64,000 nt of DNA, taken from positions 1 through 64,000 of the forward strand of contig CAJTUK010000007.1 in the NCBI GenBank assembly GCA_910579525.1. The letters run 5' to 3'. The position numbers and the translations under genes were made by a program. The notes beneath the pieces are model-generated. The model was given only the letters and a program-made list of their open reading frames with translations. It was not told where the DNA came from and did not search any database. Of the stretch, positions 57,385 to 64,000 are shown piece after piece (position 1 is the first letter of the stretch; each line of letters opens with the position of its first letter). This DNA is from an uncultured Christensenella sp. Its GTDB lineage: Bacteria; Bacillota; Clostridia; Christensenellales; Borkfalkiaceae.

Positions 57385-58938
57385 ATGGATAAACGTTATT
57401 TTCGCGTGCGTGAGTATTTGAGAAAGCGCAGGTATGAAAGGAAAAGAATACACAAGGAATGGGTCGGTTTCGGCACGGGATTAAAAGCCGTGTTGAGCGA
57501 CCTGTTTATTGCGTTTCAGCTTTTCGTTATGGCTGTGGTCTACGCGGTAATAACGGGGCTATATCCCGTAGTATGGTACGTTTGTCTGGGGCTTACGGCG
57601 CTGACAGCGGTGCTCGTTCTTATTTTCGAACCCGACGTTCAGTCGAAAATAAGCTGGTTTGTGCTGTTTGTGTTGTCAATGGGATGCGGGTTTATAATAT
57701 ATTTTCTTTCCCGTCCGCAAATATGTTTTTTTTGGCATAAGGCGGCGTTCGGAAGGATATATATGCGCGTTAAGCCGCTTGAAAAGGACTTTGTTATCGG
57801 CGGCGAAAGCGGAGTTGAAAAATACCTGAATTCGCACGGGTTCGACACGTACGGCGGCACGAGGGTAAAGTATTATAAGCACGCGCGCAACGCTATGGAT
57901 AATATGGTCGCGCGCATAGAGGCGGCGGAAAAATTTGTTTTTATGGAGTTTTTCATAGTTGCCGACGGTACGTTTTTAAAGAGACTTATAAGTATTTTCA
58001 GAACTCTTACGGCGCGGGGAGTCAAGGTGTTTATGCTCTACGACGACGTTGGCTCGGCGGGAGTTTTTTCCGGTTTCGTTAAAGACGAGCTCCGCGAATC
58101 GGGCGTGAATCTGGGCGCCTTTCACAGACTTGTTTCCCCCTTTTACTTCGGGCTGAATTACCGCGACCACAGAAAAATAGTTGTGGTGGACGGCGAAACG
58201 GGTTATTTGGGCGGCTTTAACCTCATAGACGACTGCGCGAATTTGAGAAATATGGAGGGAATCTGGAAGGACACGGGGCTACGGCTTGACGGCGCCGCGG
58301 TGGACGCGCTTTCGGTTCAGTTTATAAGGCAGTGGGAGTTTTCGCAACACAAAAAGTTGGACGCGGCGGAATATTTCAATAACTATATTTCACAGGATAG
58401 CGGGACGGTTATAACGCCGTATGCGGGCGGACCGGAAAGGCGGGAATACGTCTGCCGCGGAGTTTATGCGGAACTTATGGCGGAAGCCAAAGAAAAGCTG
58501 TATATTATGACTCCTTATCTTGCGCCCGACAGCAGATTTTTAAAAGCGCTGGGCAAAAAAGCGGAAGAGGGCGTGGACGTGCGTCTGGTGTTGCCGGGGG
58601 TGCCCGATTATAGATATATATACGCGGTCACTTGCGCAAACGCGCAGAAGTTAATGAAAAAGGGCGTTAAAATATACTACTCCGGCGGCGAATTCGTGCA
58701 TGCGAAGGTTATGCTCACGGAAAACGCGGCGGCGGTAGGTTCGGTTAATTTAGATATGCGCGCCTTTTATCAGGAGTTCGATAACGGCGCCGTTGTGCGC
58801 GGCGCGGAAATTTTGAGGGACATAGACGATGACTTCGAATGGTATTTCGACCGCAACGCTCCTGCGGTAAAGTCGGAATTCAATTTTGCGGGGGCGGCAG
58901 TTACGGCGTTTTTAAAGCTCCTTTCGCCGCTTATGTGA
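57385..58938 (+). CDS. Cardiolipin synthase-like phospholipase D protein
   Basis: The product has 517 residues from ATG 57385, which has CGGGG 5 nt upstream; an ATG at 57346 has no ribosome site. Two membrane helices (about 40-85) are followed by two HKD domains. The first is complete: HRKIVVVD (His262, Lys264, Asp269). The second reads HAKVMLTE (His439, Lys441), with Glu446 in place of Asp, followed by the normal GSVNLDMRA. The enzyme joins two phosphatidylglycerol molecules into cardiolipin and glycerol at the membrane. GDPD upstream would fit glycerophospholipid turnover, although a terminator separates them. Confidence 0.9.
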   Translation: MDKRYFRVREYLRKRRYERKRIHKEWVGFGTGLKAVLSDLFIAFQLFVMAVVYAVITGLYPVVWYVCLGLTALTAVLVLIFEPDVQSKISWFVLFVLSMGCGFIIYFLSRPQICFFWHKAAFGRIYMRVKPLEKDFVIGGESGVEKYLNSHGFDTYGGTRVKYYKHARNAMDNMVARIEAAEKFVFMEFFIVADGTFLKRLISIFRTLTARGVKVFMLYDDVGSAGVFSGFVKDELRESGVNLGAFHRLVSPFYFGLNYRDHRKIVVVDGETGYLGGFNLIDDCANLRNMEGIWKDTGLRLDGAAVDALSVQFIRQWEFSQHKKLDAAEYFNNYISQDSGTVITPYAGGPERREYVCRGVYAELMAEAKEKLYIMTPYLAPDSRFLKALGKKAEEGVDVRLVLPGVPDYRYIYAVTCANAQKLMKKGVKIYYSGGEFVHAKVMLTENAAAVGSVNLDMRAFYQEFDNGAVVRGAEILRDIDDDFEWYFDRNAPAVKSEFNFAGAAVTAFLKLLSPLM

Positions 58939-58948
58939 GTTTGCGGGT

Positions 58949-58977
58949 TTGACAATGCGTCGCACGGCGTGTATAAT
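58949..58977 (+). promoter_or_regulatory. Consensus promoter of the marR gene
   Basis: TTGACA (58949-58954) and TATAAT (58972-58977) are 17 bp apart, a full consensus match. The start codon follows at 58995. Confidence 0.92.
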
Positions 58978-58994
58978 TTTTTAGGTGAATACGT

Positions 58995-59450
58995 ATGCGT
59001 GACAGATTCGAAAATTTTACCATTACGATTTTAAAACTCAATAAGCTGGTGCAGAAGATAAAACTTTACGAGATGGGCGAATACGGGCTGAAAGCCATTC
59101 ACGTTATGTGCGTTTATTGCCTGAATTCTTCCGTGGACGGGCTGACTGCAAGCGACCTTGCAAAACACACTTTAGAGGACAAGGCGGCGATTTCGCGCGC
59201 GTTGAGCCTTTTAAAGGCGAAGGGTTACGTGAGCTACGACCCTAAAAAATACAACTGTGCTGTTAAGTTGACAAAAGAGGGCGAAAAGATTGCCTCGTTC
59301 GTGGCGGAGCGGGCGCACAGCGCGGTGGAAGCGGGCGGAGACGGGCTCGACGACGGGAGGAGAGCGGAATTTTACCGTACGCTTGAACAGATTGCGGGCA
59401 ATCTGACGGATTATTACGAAAGTCTTGTAAAAAATCAAAAGAAAGGCTGA
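58995..59450 (+). CDS. MarR-family transcriptional regulator
   Basis: The product has 151 residues. The winged HTH is visible as LTASDLAKHTLEDKAAISRA with ALSLLKAKGYVSYDPKKYNCAVKLTKEG for the recognition helix and wing; N- and C-terminal helices would form the dimer. The ligand and targets are unknown. It has its own consensus promoter just behind the cardiolipin synthase gene and only a short leader (AGGTGAA). Confidence 0.88.
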   Translation: MRDRFENFTITILKLNKLVQKIKLYEMGEYGLKAIHVMCVYCLNSSVDGLTASDLAKHTLEDKAAISRALSLLKAKGYVSYDPKKYNCAVKLTKEGEKIASFVAERAHSAVEAGGDGLDDGRRAEFYRTLEQIAGNLTDYYESLVKNQKKG

Positions 59451-59466
59451 CGCATTATGCGTTTTT
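59450..59466 (+). terminator. Short hairpin with T-run after marR
   Basis: ACGCA and TGCGT pair around TTA and are followed by TTTT. The stem is only 5 bp, so termination may be partial. Confidence 0.4.
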
Positions 59467-59554
59467 GATATAATAAACATTTTAAATTATTATTTTACTT
59501 TATGACGGCAAACGTATAATATAAATATAGCGCAGGTTACGGAAGGAGGAAATT

Positions 59555-60085
59555 ATGAATATATGGCATGATATCGATGAAAAGAGAATTTCGGAAAACA
59601 ATTTCGAGGTGCTCATAGAGATACCAAAGGGTTGTAAAGCGAAATACGAGCTTGACAAAGAGACGGGGCTGTTGCGCCTTGATCGGGTTTTGTATACTTC
59701 TACCGTGTACCCCGCGAACTACGGATTTATTCCGCGCACGCTTGCGGACGACGGCGACCCGTTGGACGTTCTGGTTTTGTGCAACGAGATAATATATCCT
59801 ATGACGCTGGTGACTTGTATGCCGATAGGGGTTATAAAGATGGTGGACGGCGGCGACCTTGACGAAAAGATTATAGCCGTGCCCCTCAACGACCCCAATT
59901 ATAAACACTACTATGATATAAAAGAACTTCCCAAACACGTGTTCGAAGAAATGATGCACTTTTTCGAGGTTTATAAAATGCTCGAACACAAGACGACCAC
60001 TGTTAAGGAGATTTGCCACAAGTACGAGGCTATTGAGATTGTGAGAAAGTGTATTCAGATGTATAAGGAAAAGTATTGCAAATAA
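59555..60085 (+). CDS. ppa: Inorganic pyrophosphatase (class I), chromosomal copy
   Basis: The product has 176 residues, with DGDPLDVLVL and ANYGFIP as in the island copy. It has GGAAGGAGG before the ATG and a TATAAT at 59515-59520 with a poor -35. Codons are GC-rich like the surrounding genes, so this is probably the resident copy. It removes PPi from biosynthesis, keeping those reactions irreversible; PPi is also a product or substrate of PPDK. A terminator separates it from a LysR gene on the other strand. Confidence 0.95.
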   Translation: MNIWHDIDEKRISENNFEVLIEIPKGCKAKYELDKETGLLRLDRVLYTSTVYPANYGFIPRTLADDGDPLDVLVLCNEIIYPMTLVTCMPIGVIKMVDGGDLDEKIIAVPLNDPNYKHYYDIKELPKHVFEEMMHFFEVYKMLEHKTTTVKEICHKYEAIEIVRKCIQMYKEKYCK

Positions 60086-60089
60086 AATT

Positions 60090-60118
60090 AAAGCTCCGCT
60101 TTGCGCGGAGCTTTTTTT
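60090..60118 (+). terminator. Terminator after ppa
   Basis: AAAGCTCCGC pairs with GCGGAGCTTT around a short loop and is followed by TTTT. It may also serve the converging lysR gene, which lies 23 bp away. Confidence 0.88.
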
Positions 60119-60140
60119 ACGCCGCCCTAAAAAGACGGTT

Positions 60141-61031
60141 TTATTTTTTTAAACTTTCGAGCACCATGTTTTTAAACTCGCGCGAGGCGTTGGTGTGAGG
60201 GTGGTCGGGGTCGGTTATCATACAGATATTTCTTTCGGGCAATCTGATATCGAGGGGTATTTTAAAAACGTCGCCGCGCTCTATTGCTTCCTGCGCCATG
60301 CCTTCCGGCACGAAACCCAAGCCGAAGCCGTGGCTTATCATGGGAACTATGAGATCCGCGCCGTCGGCTTCGATATCGGGTGTGACGTTAAGCCCGTTAT
60401 CGGAGAAAATTCCGTCTATGAATTGCCGCAGCTGCATACTGTGCCGCAAACACACGAAGGGATAATTTTTAATGTCGGAAAGCGACATGGTCCTATCTTT
60501 AAGGTGCGAAAAGGCGTTGCCCGCTATCAAAATATCGTTGAACGGCGCGATGACCGTAGATTTCAGCGGTTTGGGCACGTTGCAAGGCGTTGAGACGAAA
60601 GCGAGGTCGACTATGCCGTTTTTGAGTTTGTCTACGGTGCCGTTGCTCGAACCCGTGTTAAGTTTGAACTTTACGGATGGATATTTCGAGTGAAAAAAAT
60701 CTAGGAAGCCGAACAAAAACCTGTGCAGCGCCGTTACCGTGGTGCCCACGTAGATGGTGCCGCCGTCTACGCTTATCGCTTTGCCCACTTCGTTTTCTCC
60801 CTTGACGAGTTGTGTGTGGGCAATATTGACGTATTCGAAGAGTTTTTGTCCCTCGTGCGTGAAATCCACGCCGTTTTTAGTGCGTACGAAAAGACGGCAA
60901 CCCAGCTCCGCTTCGAGGTTTTGTATGGCGCGCGTTACGGCGGGCTGACTGGAATAGAGCTCCGCGGCGGCGCGGGTTATATTTTTGTGTTTGCCTACGT
61001 AATAAAAAATTTTGTAGTACTCGTAATTCAT
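60141..61031 (-). CDS. LysR-family transcriptional regulator
   Basis: The product has 296 residues when started at ATG 61031, which gives the typical LysR opening MNYEYYKIFYYVGKHKNITR; an ATG at 61064 would add 11 basic residues and lies only about 16 nt after the expected transcript start. The winged HTH (about 17-40: ITRAAAELYSSQPAVTRAI) is followed by the ligand-binding domain (about 88-290). It is transcribed divergently from a malic enzyme gene out of a fully symmetric promoter and probably controls that gene. The effector may be an organic acid, by inference from context. Confidence 0.92.
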   Translation of the reverse strand: MNYEYYKIFYYVGKHKNITRAAAELYSSQPAVTRAIQNLEAELGCRLFVRTKNGVDFTHEGQKLFEYVNIAHTQLVKGENEVGKAISVDGGTIYVGTTVTALHRFLFGFLDFFHSKYPSVKFKLNTGSSNGTVDKLKNGIVDLAFVSTPCNVPKPLKSTVIAPFNDILIAGNAFSHLKDRTMSLSDIKNYPFVCLRHSMQLRQFIDGIFSDNGLNVTPDIEADGADLIVPMISHGFGLGFVPEGMAQEAIERGDVFKIPLDIRLPERNICMITDPDHPHTNASREFKNMVLESLKK

Positions 61032-61081
61032 TTCTTTTTTGATTATGCGTTTTTGATATGACATTAATACAATATTATCAT

Positions 61082-61115
61082 TTTACATTATAACAATTTT
61101 GACATATAATGTAAA
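61082..61115. promoter_or_regulatory. Symmetric bidirectional promoter, lysR / malic enzyme
   Basis: TTTACATTATA (61082-61092) and its exact complement TATAATGTAAA (61105-61115) flank 12 bp. On the plus strand this gives TTTACA (61082-61087), 17 bp, TATAAT (61105-61110). On the minus strand it gives TTTACA (61110-61115), 17 bp, TATAAT (61087-61092). Each strand's -35 overlaps the other's -10. The palindrome could also be the LysR site. Confidence 0.8.
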
Positions 61116-61168
61116 CAAATGAAAATAAATAAAATAAAATGTTATTTTTTAACGAAACGGGAGGCAAT

Positions 61169-62344
61169 ATGAATTACAGGGAAGAATCGCTTAAAAAGCA
61201 CGGAGAGTGGAAGGGAAAGATAGAAACTTCGGTACGCGTGCCGGTTGACGGGCGCGAGGCGCTGTCGCTCGCGTATACGCCAGGTGTTGCGGAGCCTTGC
61301 ATGGCGATACATAACGACGTTGAAAAGAGTTTTGAGCTGACGAGGCGCTGGAATACCGTGCCCGTAATCACGGACGGAACCGCCGTTTTAGGGCTGGGCG
61401 ATATCGGACCGGAGGCAGGTATGCCCGTTATGGAGGGCAAGTGCGCGCTGTTCAAGGCGTTCGGCGGGGTTGACGCGTACCCCATCTGCTTAAAGACGAA
61501 GGACACGGAAGAGATTATAAAAACAATAAAGATTATGGCGGGCAGTTTCGGCGGGATAAATTTAGAGGATATTTCCGCGCCGAGGTGCTTCGAGATCGAA
61601 ACGAGGCTTAAAGACGAGCTGGATATCCCCGTATTTCACGACGACCAGCACGGCACGGCGATAGTTTCCGCCGCGGCGCTTTTGAACGCCTTAAAACTTG
61701 CAAAAAAAGAAATCGGGGAGATAAGATTAGTAATAAACGGCGCGGGAGCCGCAGGCATAGCCATAGCTAAATTTTTGATTAAGCTGGGCGTTAAAAACGT
61801 TATTATGTGCGACCGCAAGGGGATTATCTGCAAGGGCAACGACTGGCAGAACACGCCCCAGAACGAGATTGCGGAAATTACAAACCTCGAGCATAAAACG
61901 GGAACGCTTGCCGACGCTATGAACGGCGCCGACGTGTTTATAGGAGTATCGGGACCGCACTGCGTGACGAAGGATATGGTTAAATCCATGGCGGAAAAAT
62001 CCGTGCTGTTTACCTGCGCAAATCCCGTGCCCGAGATTGAGCCCAAAGACGCTTTGGAGGCGGGTGCGTTTATTGTGGGAACGGGGTCTTCGGAATATCC
62101 CAACCAGATAAACAACGTTTTGGTGTTCCCCGGACTTTTCCGCGGGGCGCTGGACGTGAGGGCGAAAACGGTGAACACGGAAATGATGATTGCCGCGGCG
62201 CGAGGCATTGCAGGGTGCGTTTCGGATAAGGAACTTTCGAGGGAGTATATTTTGCCCTACGCTTACGATAAAAAGGCGCACGAATCGGTTGCAAAAGCGG
62301 TTGCAGAGGCGGCGGTTAAAACGGGAGTTTCGAAATTGAAATAA
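61169..62344 (+). CDS. Malic enzyme (NAD(P)-dependent, decarboxylating)
   Basis: The product has 391 residues from ATG 61169 (GGGAGG 5 nt upstream), a short bacterial-type malic enzyme without the phosphotransacetylase-like domain. Visible are SLAYTPGVAEPC, the catalytic VMEGKCALFKAFGG, FHDDQHGTAIV with metal-binding Asp residues, the dinucleotide loop INGAGAAGIAIA and ANPVPEI. It turns malate into pyruvate and CO2 with reduction of NAD(P)+. With ppdK in the same region it offers a route between C4 acids, pyruvate and PEP. Expression is probably governed by the divergent LysR. Confidence 0.95.
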   Translation: MNYREESLKKHGEWKGKIETSVRVPVDGREALSLAYTPGVAEPCMAIHNDVEKSFELTRRWNTVPVITDGTAVLGLGDIGPEAGMPVMEGKCALFKAFGGVDAYPICLKTKDTEEIIKTIKIMAGSFGGINLEDISAPRCFEIETRLKDELDIPVFHDDQHGTAIVSAAALLNALKLAKKEIGEIRLVINGAGAAGIAIAKFLIKLGVKNVIMCDRKGIICKGNDWQNTPQNEIAEITNLEHKTGTLADAMNGADVFIGVSGPHCVTKDMVKSMAEKSVLFTCANPVPEIEPKDALEAGAFIVGTGSSEYPNQINNVLVFPGLFRGALDVRAKTVNTEMMIAAARGIAGCVSDKELSREYILPYAYDKKAHESVAKAVAEAAVKTGVSKLK

Positions 62345-62406
62345 GCCCGCTGACGACGGCATAAAATCAAAAGTGAAAATTCGTTATGCTTGGCGCACAA
62401 CGAAAA

Positions 62407-62429
62407 GGCAGACGGCAAAGCCGTCTGCC
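62407..62429 (+). terminator. Hairpin after the malic enzyme gene
   Basis: GGCAGACGGC and GCCGTCTGCC pair perfectly around AAA. There is no T-run (GTAAATAAC follows), so it may be a weak terminator or a 3'-end stabiliser. Confidence 0.5.
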
Positions 62430-62449
62430 GTAAATAACTTAATTGTAAG

Positions 62450-63220
62450 ATGAAAAAAAGATTTTTAGCGATATTTTCGTTTTTGCTTGCGGCGGCGGTT
62501 ATTATGCTCGGGGCGTGCGTAAACGGAGAAGACCCCAAAAACGAAAACGTAAAAGTGCTGTTTATAGGCAACAGCTTTACTTATTACAGCGACGTGCCCG
62601 CGCTGTTTGAAAAAATAGCGGAGTCCGCCGGCAAGACCGTGAGAGTCGAATCGGTTACGAAGGGGAGCTGGAATCTTACGAAGTTTGCCGACGAAAACGA
62701 CGAGTATGGAAGTGTTGTCGACGAAAAGCTGAACGCGTATTCCGACTATTCCGCCGTGGTTTTGCAGGAGCAGAGCGCCAGACCGTTGAATAATTACTCC
62801 GCGTTTTTAAAGGGTGCGCGTGATTTGAAAGACAAGATAGATTCGACGCAAAAGAATTGTCGGGTTTATTTGTATTCGACGTGGGGGTATGCCGAAGAGG
62901 CTGAAAAAAGAGGTATGACCGTGACGCAAATGGAAGAGAAGATATTTGCGGCGTATCAAAAAGTTGCAAAAGAACTCGGTGTTGAAGTCAGTCCCGCAGG
63001 AAGGGCGTTCAGCGCGGTATTTGAGGCATATCCCGATATCAATTTGTATTATACGGACGGGAAACACCCCTCTTATGCGGGGGCTTACCTGGCGGCGTGC
63101 GTGCACGTTGCCACAGTGTTGCGCGTTGACCCGCGCGGGGCTTTGTTTAACGACGAGCTCGACGGGCAAACCGCAGTAATTTTGAAAGCGGAGGCTTACA
63201 GAGCCGTTTACGGAACTTAA
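62450..63220 (+). CDS. SGNH/GDSL-type hydrolase lipoprotein (DUF4886-like)
   Basis: The product has 256 residues. The lipoprotein signal ends in LGAC (Cys about 23). Block I of SGNH hydrolases reads LFIGNSFTYY (Ser about 42), VVLQEQSARPL stands where block III lies, and YTDGKHPSYAGAYLAA holds the catalytic Asp and His near the C-terminus. Such proteins are esterases, often deacetylases of carbohydrate acetyl groups. It sits on the outer face of the membrane. The substrate is unknown. The ribosome site is weak. The next lipoprotein gene follows at 27 bp with a strong AAGGAGG. Confidence 0.82.
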   Translation: MKKRFLAIFSFLLAAAVIMLGACVNGEDPKNENVKVLFIGNSFTYYSDVPALFEKIAESAGKTVRVESVTKGSWNLTKFADENDEYGSVVDEKLNAYSDYSAVVLQEQSARPLNNYSAFLKGARDLKDKIDSTQKNCRVYLYSTWGYAEEAEKRGMTVTQMEEKIFAAYQKVAKELGVEVSPAGRAFSAVFEAYPDINLYYTDGKHPSYAGAYLAACVHVATVLRVDPRGALFNDELDGQTAVILKAEAYRAVYGT

Positions 63221-63247
63221 AATATAAAAGATTAAGGAGGAAAATGT

Positions 63248-64000
63248 ATGAAAAAGCACTTAATAGCCGTATTTATTGCGGTGGTTACGTGTTTGGCGGC
63301 GCTTTCGGGCTGTTCGCTTGTGCGCGGCTTCGAAAAAGATTTGCAGGTTGTTTTCGAAGTGGACGGCAAATATTATGACAGCGGTACGGTGAATATATTC
63401 AATAACGCCGTAGTGGAAGAGCCCGCCGCGCCCAAAGGCTATTATTTCAGAGGGTGGACGAATACCGCCGAATGGACCGAAGAAGAGAGCGTTACCGTGC
63501 CCGTACTCGAAAACACGGGGCTTGTGCGCTATAACGACATAAAAGATATGGTTCAGGCGGGCAGGGAGAGTGTGACTTTATACGGCGTGTTCTCCGAAAT
63601 AGTGCGCCATGATTTAAAAGTTGCTTGGTACGATAAGGAAACGACTTCGGGCTTAAATCAGGCCGCGATGGACGGGTTTAAAGCGAAGTTATACGCATAT
63701 CTTACCGAGGAGGGAAAGAACCCCGAGAGTCTGGACATAATTATTCAGGGCTATGACGGCGACGTGGGAACTTCTTGTTCCGCAATTATGAAGCACGGCG
63801 ACGTGGATATTATGGTAGGCTGGGCTGGCACCTCGAACCTGACCGGTACGGGCGGTATGCCTGCCGAAGATATACTGGAAAACGTGGGCAAGGTAAAGAT
63901 AGGCAGCAAAGACAGGTATGCGGCGAGACTTTCGGATACGGAACTCACGAAACTCGTATATATATGGATACAGAACGAGTACGGCGCGGGATACGTTCCG
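63248..64000 (+). CDS. Lipoprotein with InlB-like repeat and solute-binding-like part (cut by window end)
   Basis: The frame stays open to the window edge, 251 codons. The lipoprotein signal ends in LSGC (Cys about 22). Residues about 30-115 resemble a Listeria-Bacteroides (InlB_B) repeat, with GYYFRGWTNTAEW and VTLYGVFSE. From about 117 a new domain begins, LKVAWYDKETTSGLNQAAMDGF, with alternating alpha/beta pattern and GDVDIMVGWAG, like a periplasmic solute-binding protein. The ATG at 63248 follows AAGGAGG; a second ATG 4 bp earlier is out of frame. It lies in one transcription direction with the SGNH lipoprotein. Confidence 0.7.
   Translation, partial: MKKHLIAVFIAVVTCLAALSGCSLVRGFEKDLQVVFEVDGKYYDSGTVNIFNNAVVEEPAAPKGYYFRGWTNTAEWTEEESVTVPVLENTGLVRYNDIKDMVQAGRESVTLYGVFSEIVRHDLKVAWYDKETTSGLNQAAMDGFKAKLYAYLTEEGKNPESLDIIIQGYDGDVGTSCSAIMKHGDVDIMVGWAGTSNLTGTGGMPAEDILENVGKVKIGSKDRYAARLSDTELTKLVYIWIQNEYGAGYVP

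Overview
The window looks like a chromosomal segment of a Gram-positive, probably anaerobic member of the Clostridia. The main pointer is the block yqfC-yqfD-phoH-pgpH-ybeY-era-(yqzL)-recO, an order typical of Bacillota and including two sporulation-family genes. Strong Shine-Dalgarno motifs, TTGACA/TATAAT promoters, many lipobox proteins and a pyruvate phosphate dikinase agree. Base composition is mixed. Housekeeping and sugar genes are GC-rich with many GCG/GGC/GAC codons. The stretch of about 14.5-20 kb, and parts of 29.9-31.2 kb, are clearly richer in A+T and look acquired or decaying. A Christensenellales-like gut lineage would fit, but the sequence alone does not prove it.

Layout. 0-5 kb: a membrane protein of unknown function, a PucR-type HTH protein, an S41 protease, and a divergent MinD/MinE-like pair. 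5.1-11.2 kb: the conserved yqfC-to-recO block, with a tiny yqzL-like gene on the opposite strand. 11.3-14.5 kb: a small XRE regulator with two operator-like palindromes, then ppdK. 14.5-20 kb: an accessory island. It holds a strongly structured RNA of about 170 nt followed by a two-state hairpin in front of a SLOG/DUF1273 gene, a lysR-IMPase-pyrophosphatase operon, a papain-like cysteine peptidase without a secretion signal, and a duplicated-domain lipoprotein. 20-29 kb: one operon with a SurE phosphatase, a complete ABC importer, a glycerophosphodiesterase and a large modular lipoprotein, probably for scavenging organic phosphate esters; an MgtC-like gene follows. 29.9-31.3 kb: gene remnants (NagB-like, RhaD C-terminus).

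31.4-55 kb is a sugar (probably beta-glucan oligosaccharide) locus. A GH3 glucosidase and a divergently transcribed LacI repressor precede a roughly 20-kb head-to-tail gene set. This contains a GH94 phosphorylase, two solute-binding lipoproteins (one fused to carbohydrate-binding-like modules), two pairs of CUT1 permeases, a single MsmX/UgpC-type ATPase, an NHL-YIP1 membrane protein, a DUF5696-type protein, a secreted and a cytosolic member of one glucanase-like family, and a final lipoprotein. Most junctions are ATGA overlaps or gaps of a few bases, so the set reads as one transcription unit controlled at the lacI/GH94 intergenic region.

55-64 kb: a second glycerophosphodiesterase, a membrane protein, cardiolipin synthase, a MarR regulator, a second inorganic pyrophosphatase (about 86% identical to the first by eye), a LysR regulator and a malic enzyme diverging from one symmetric promoter, an SGNH-hydrolase lipoprotein, and a lipoprotein cut by the window end. 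No tRNA, rRNA, CRISPR array, transposase or prophage gene was recognised.
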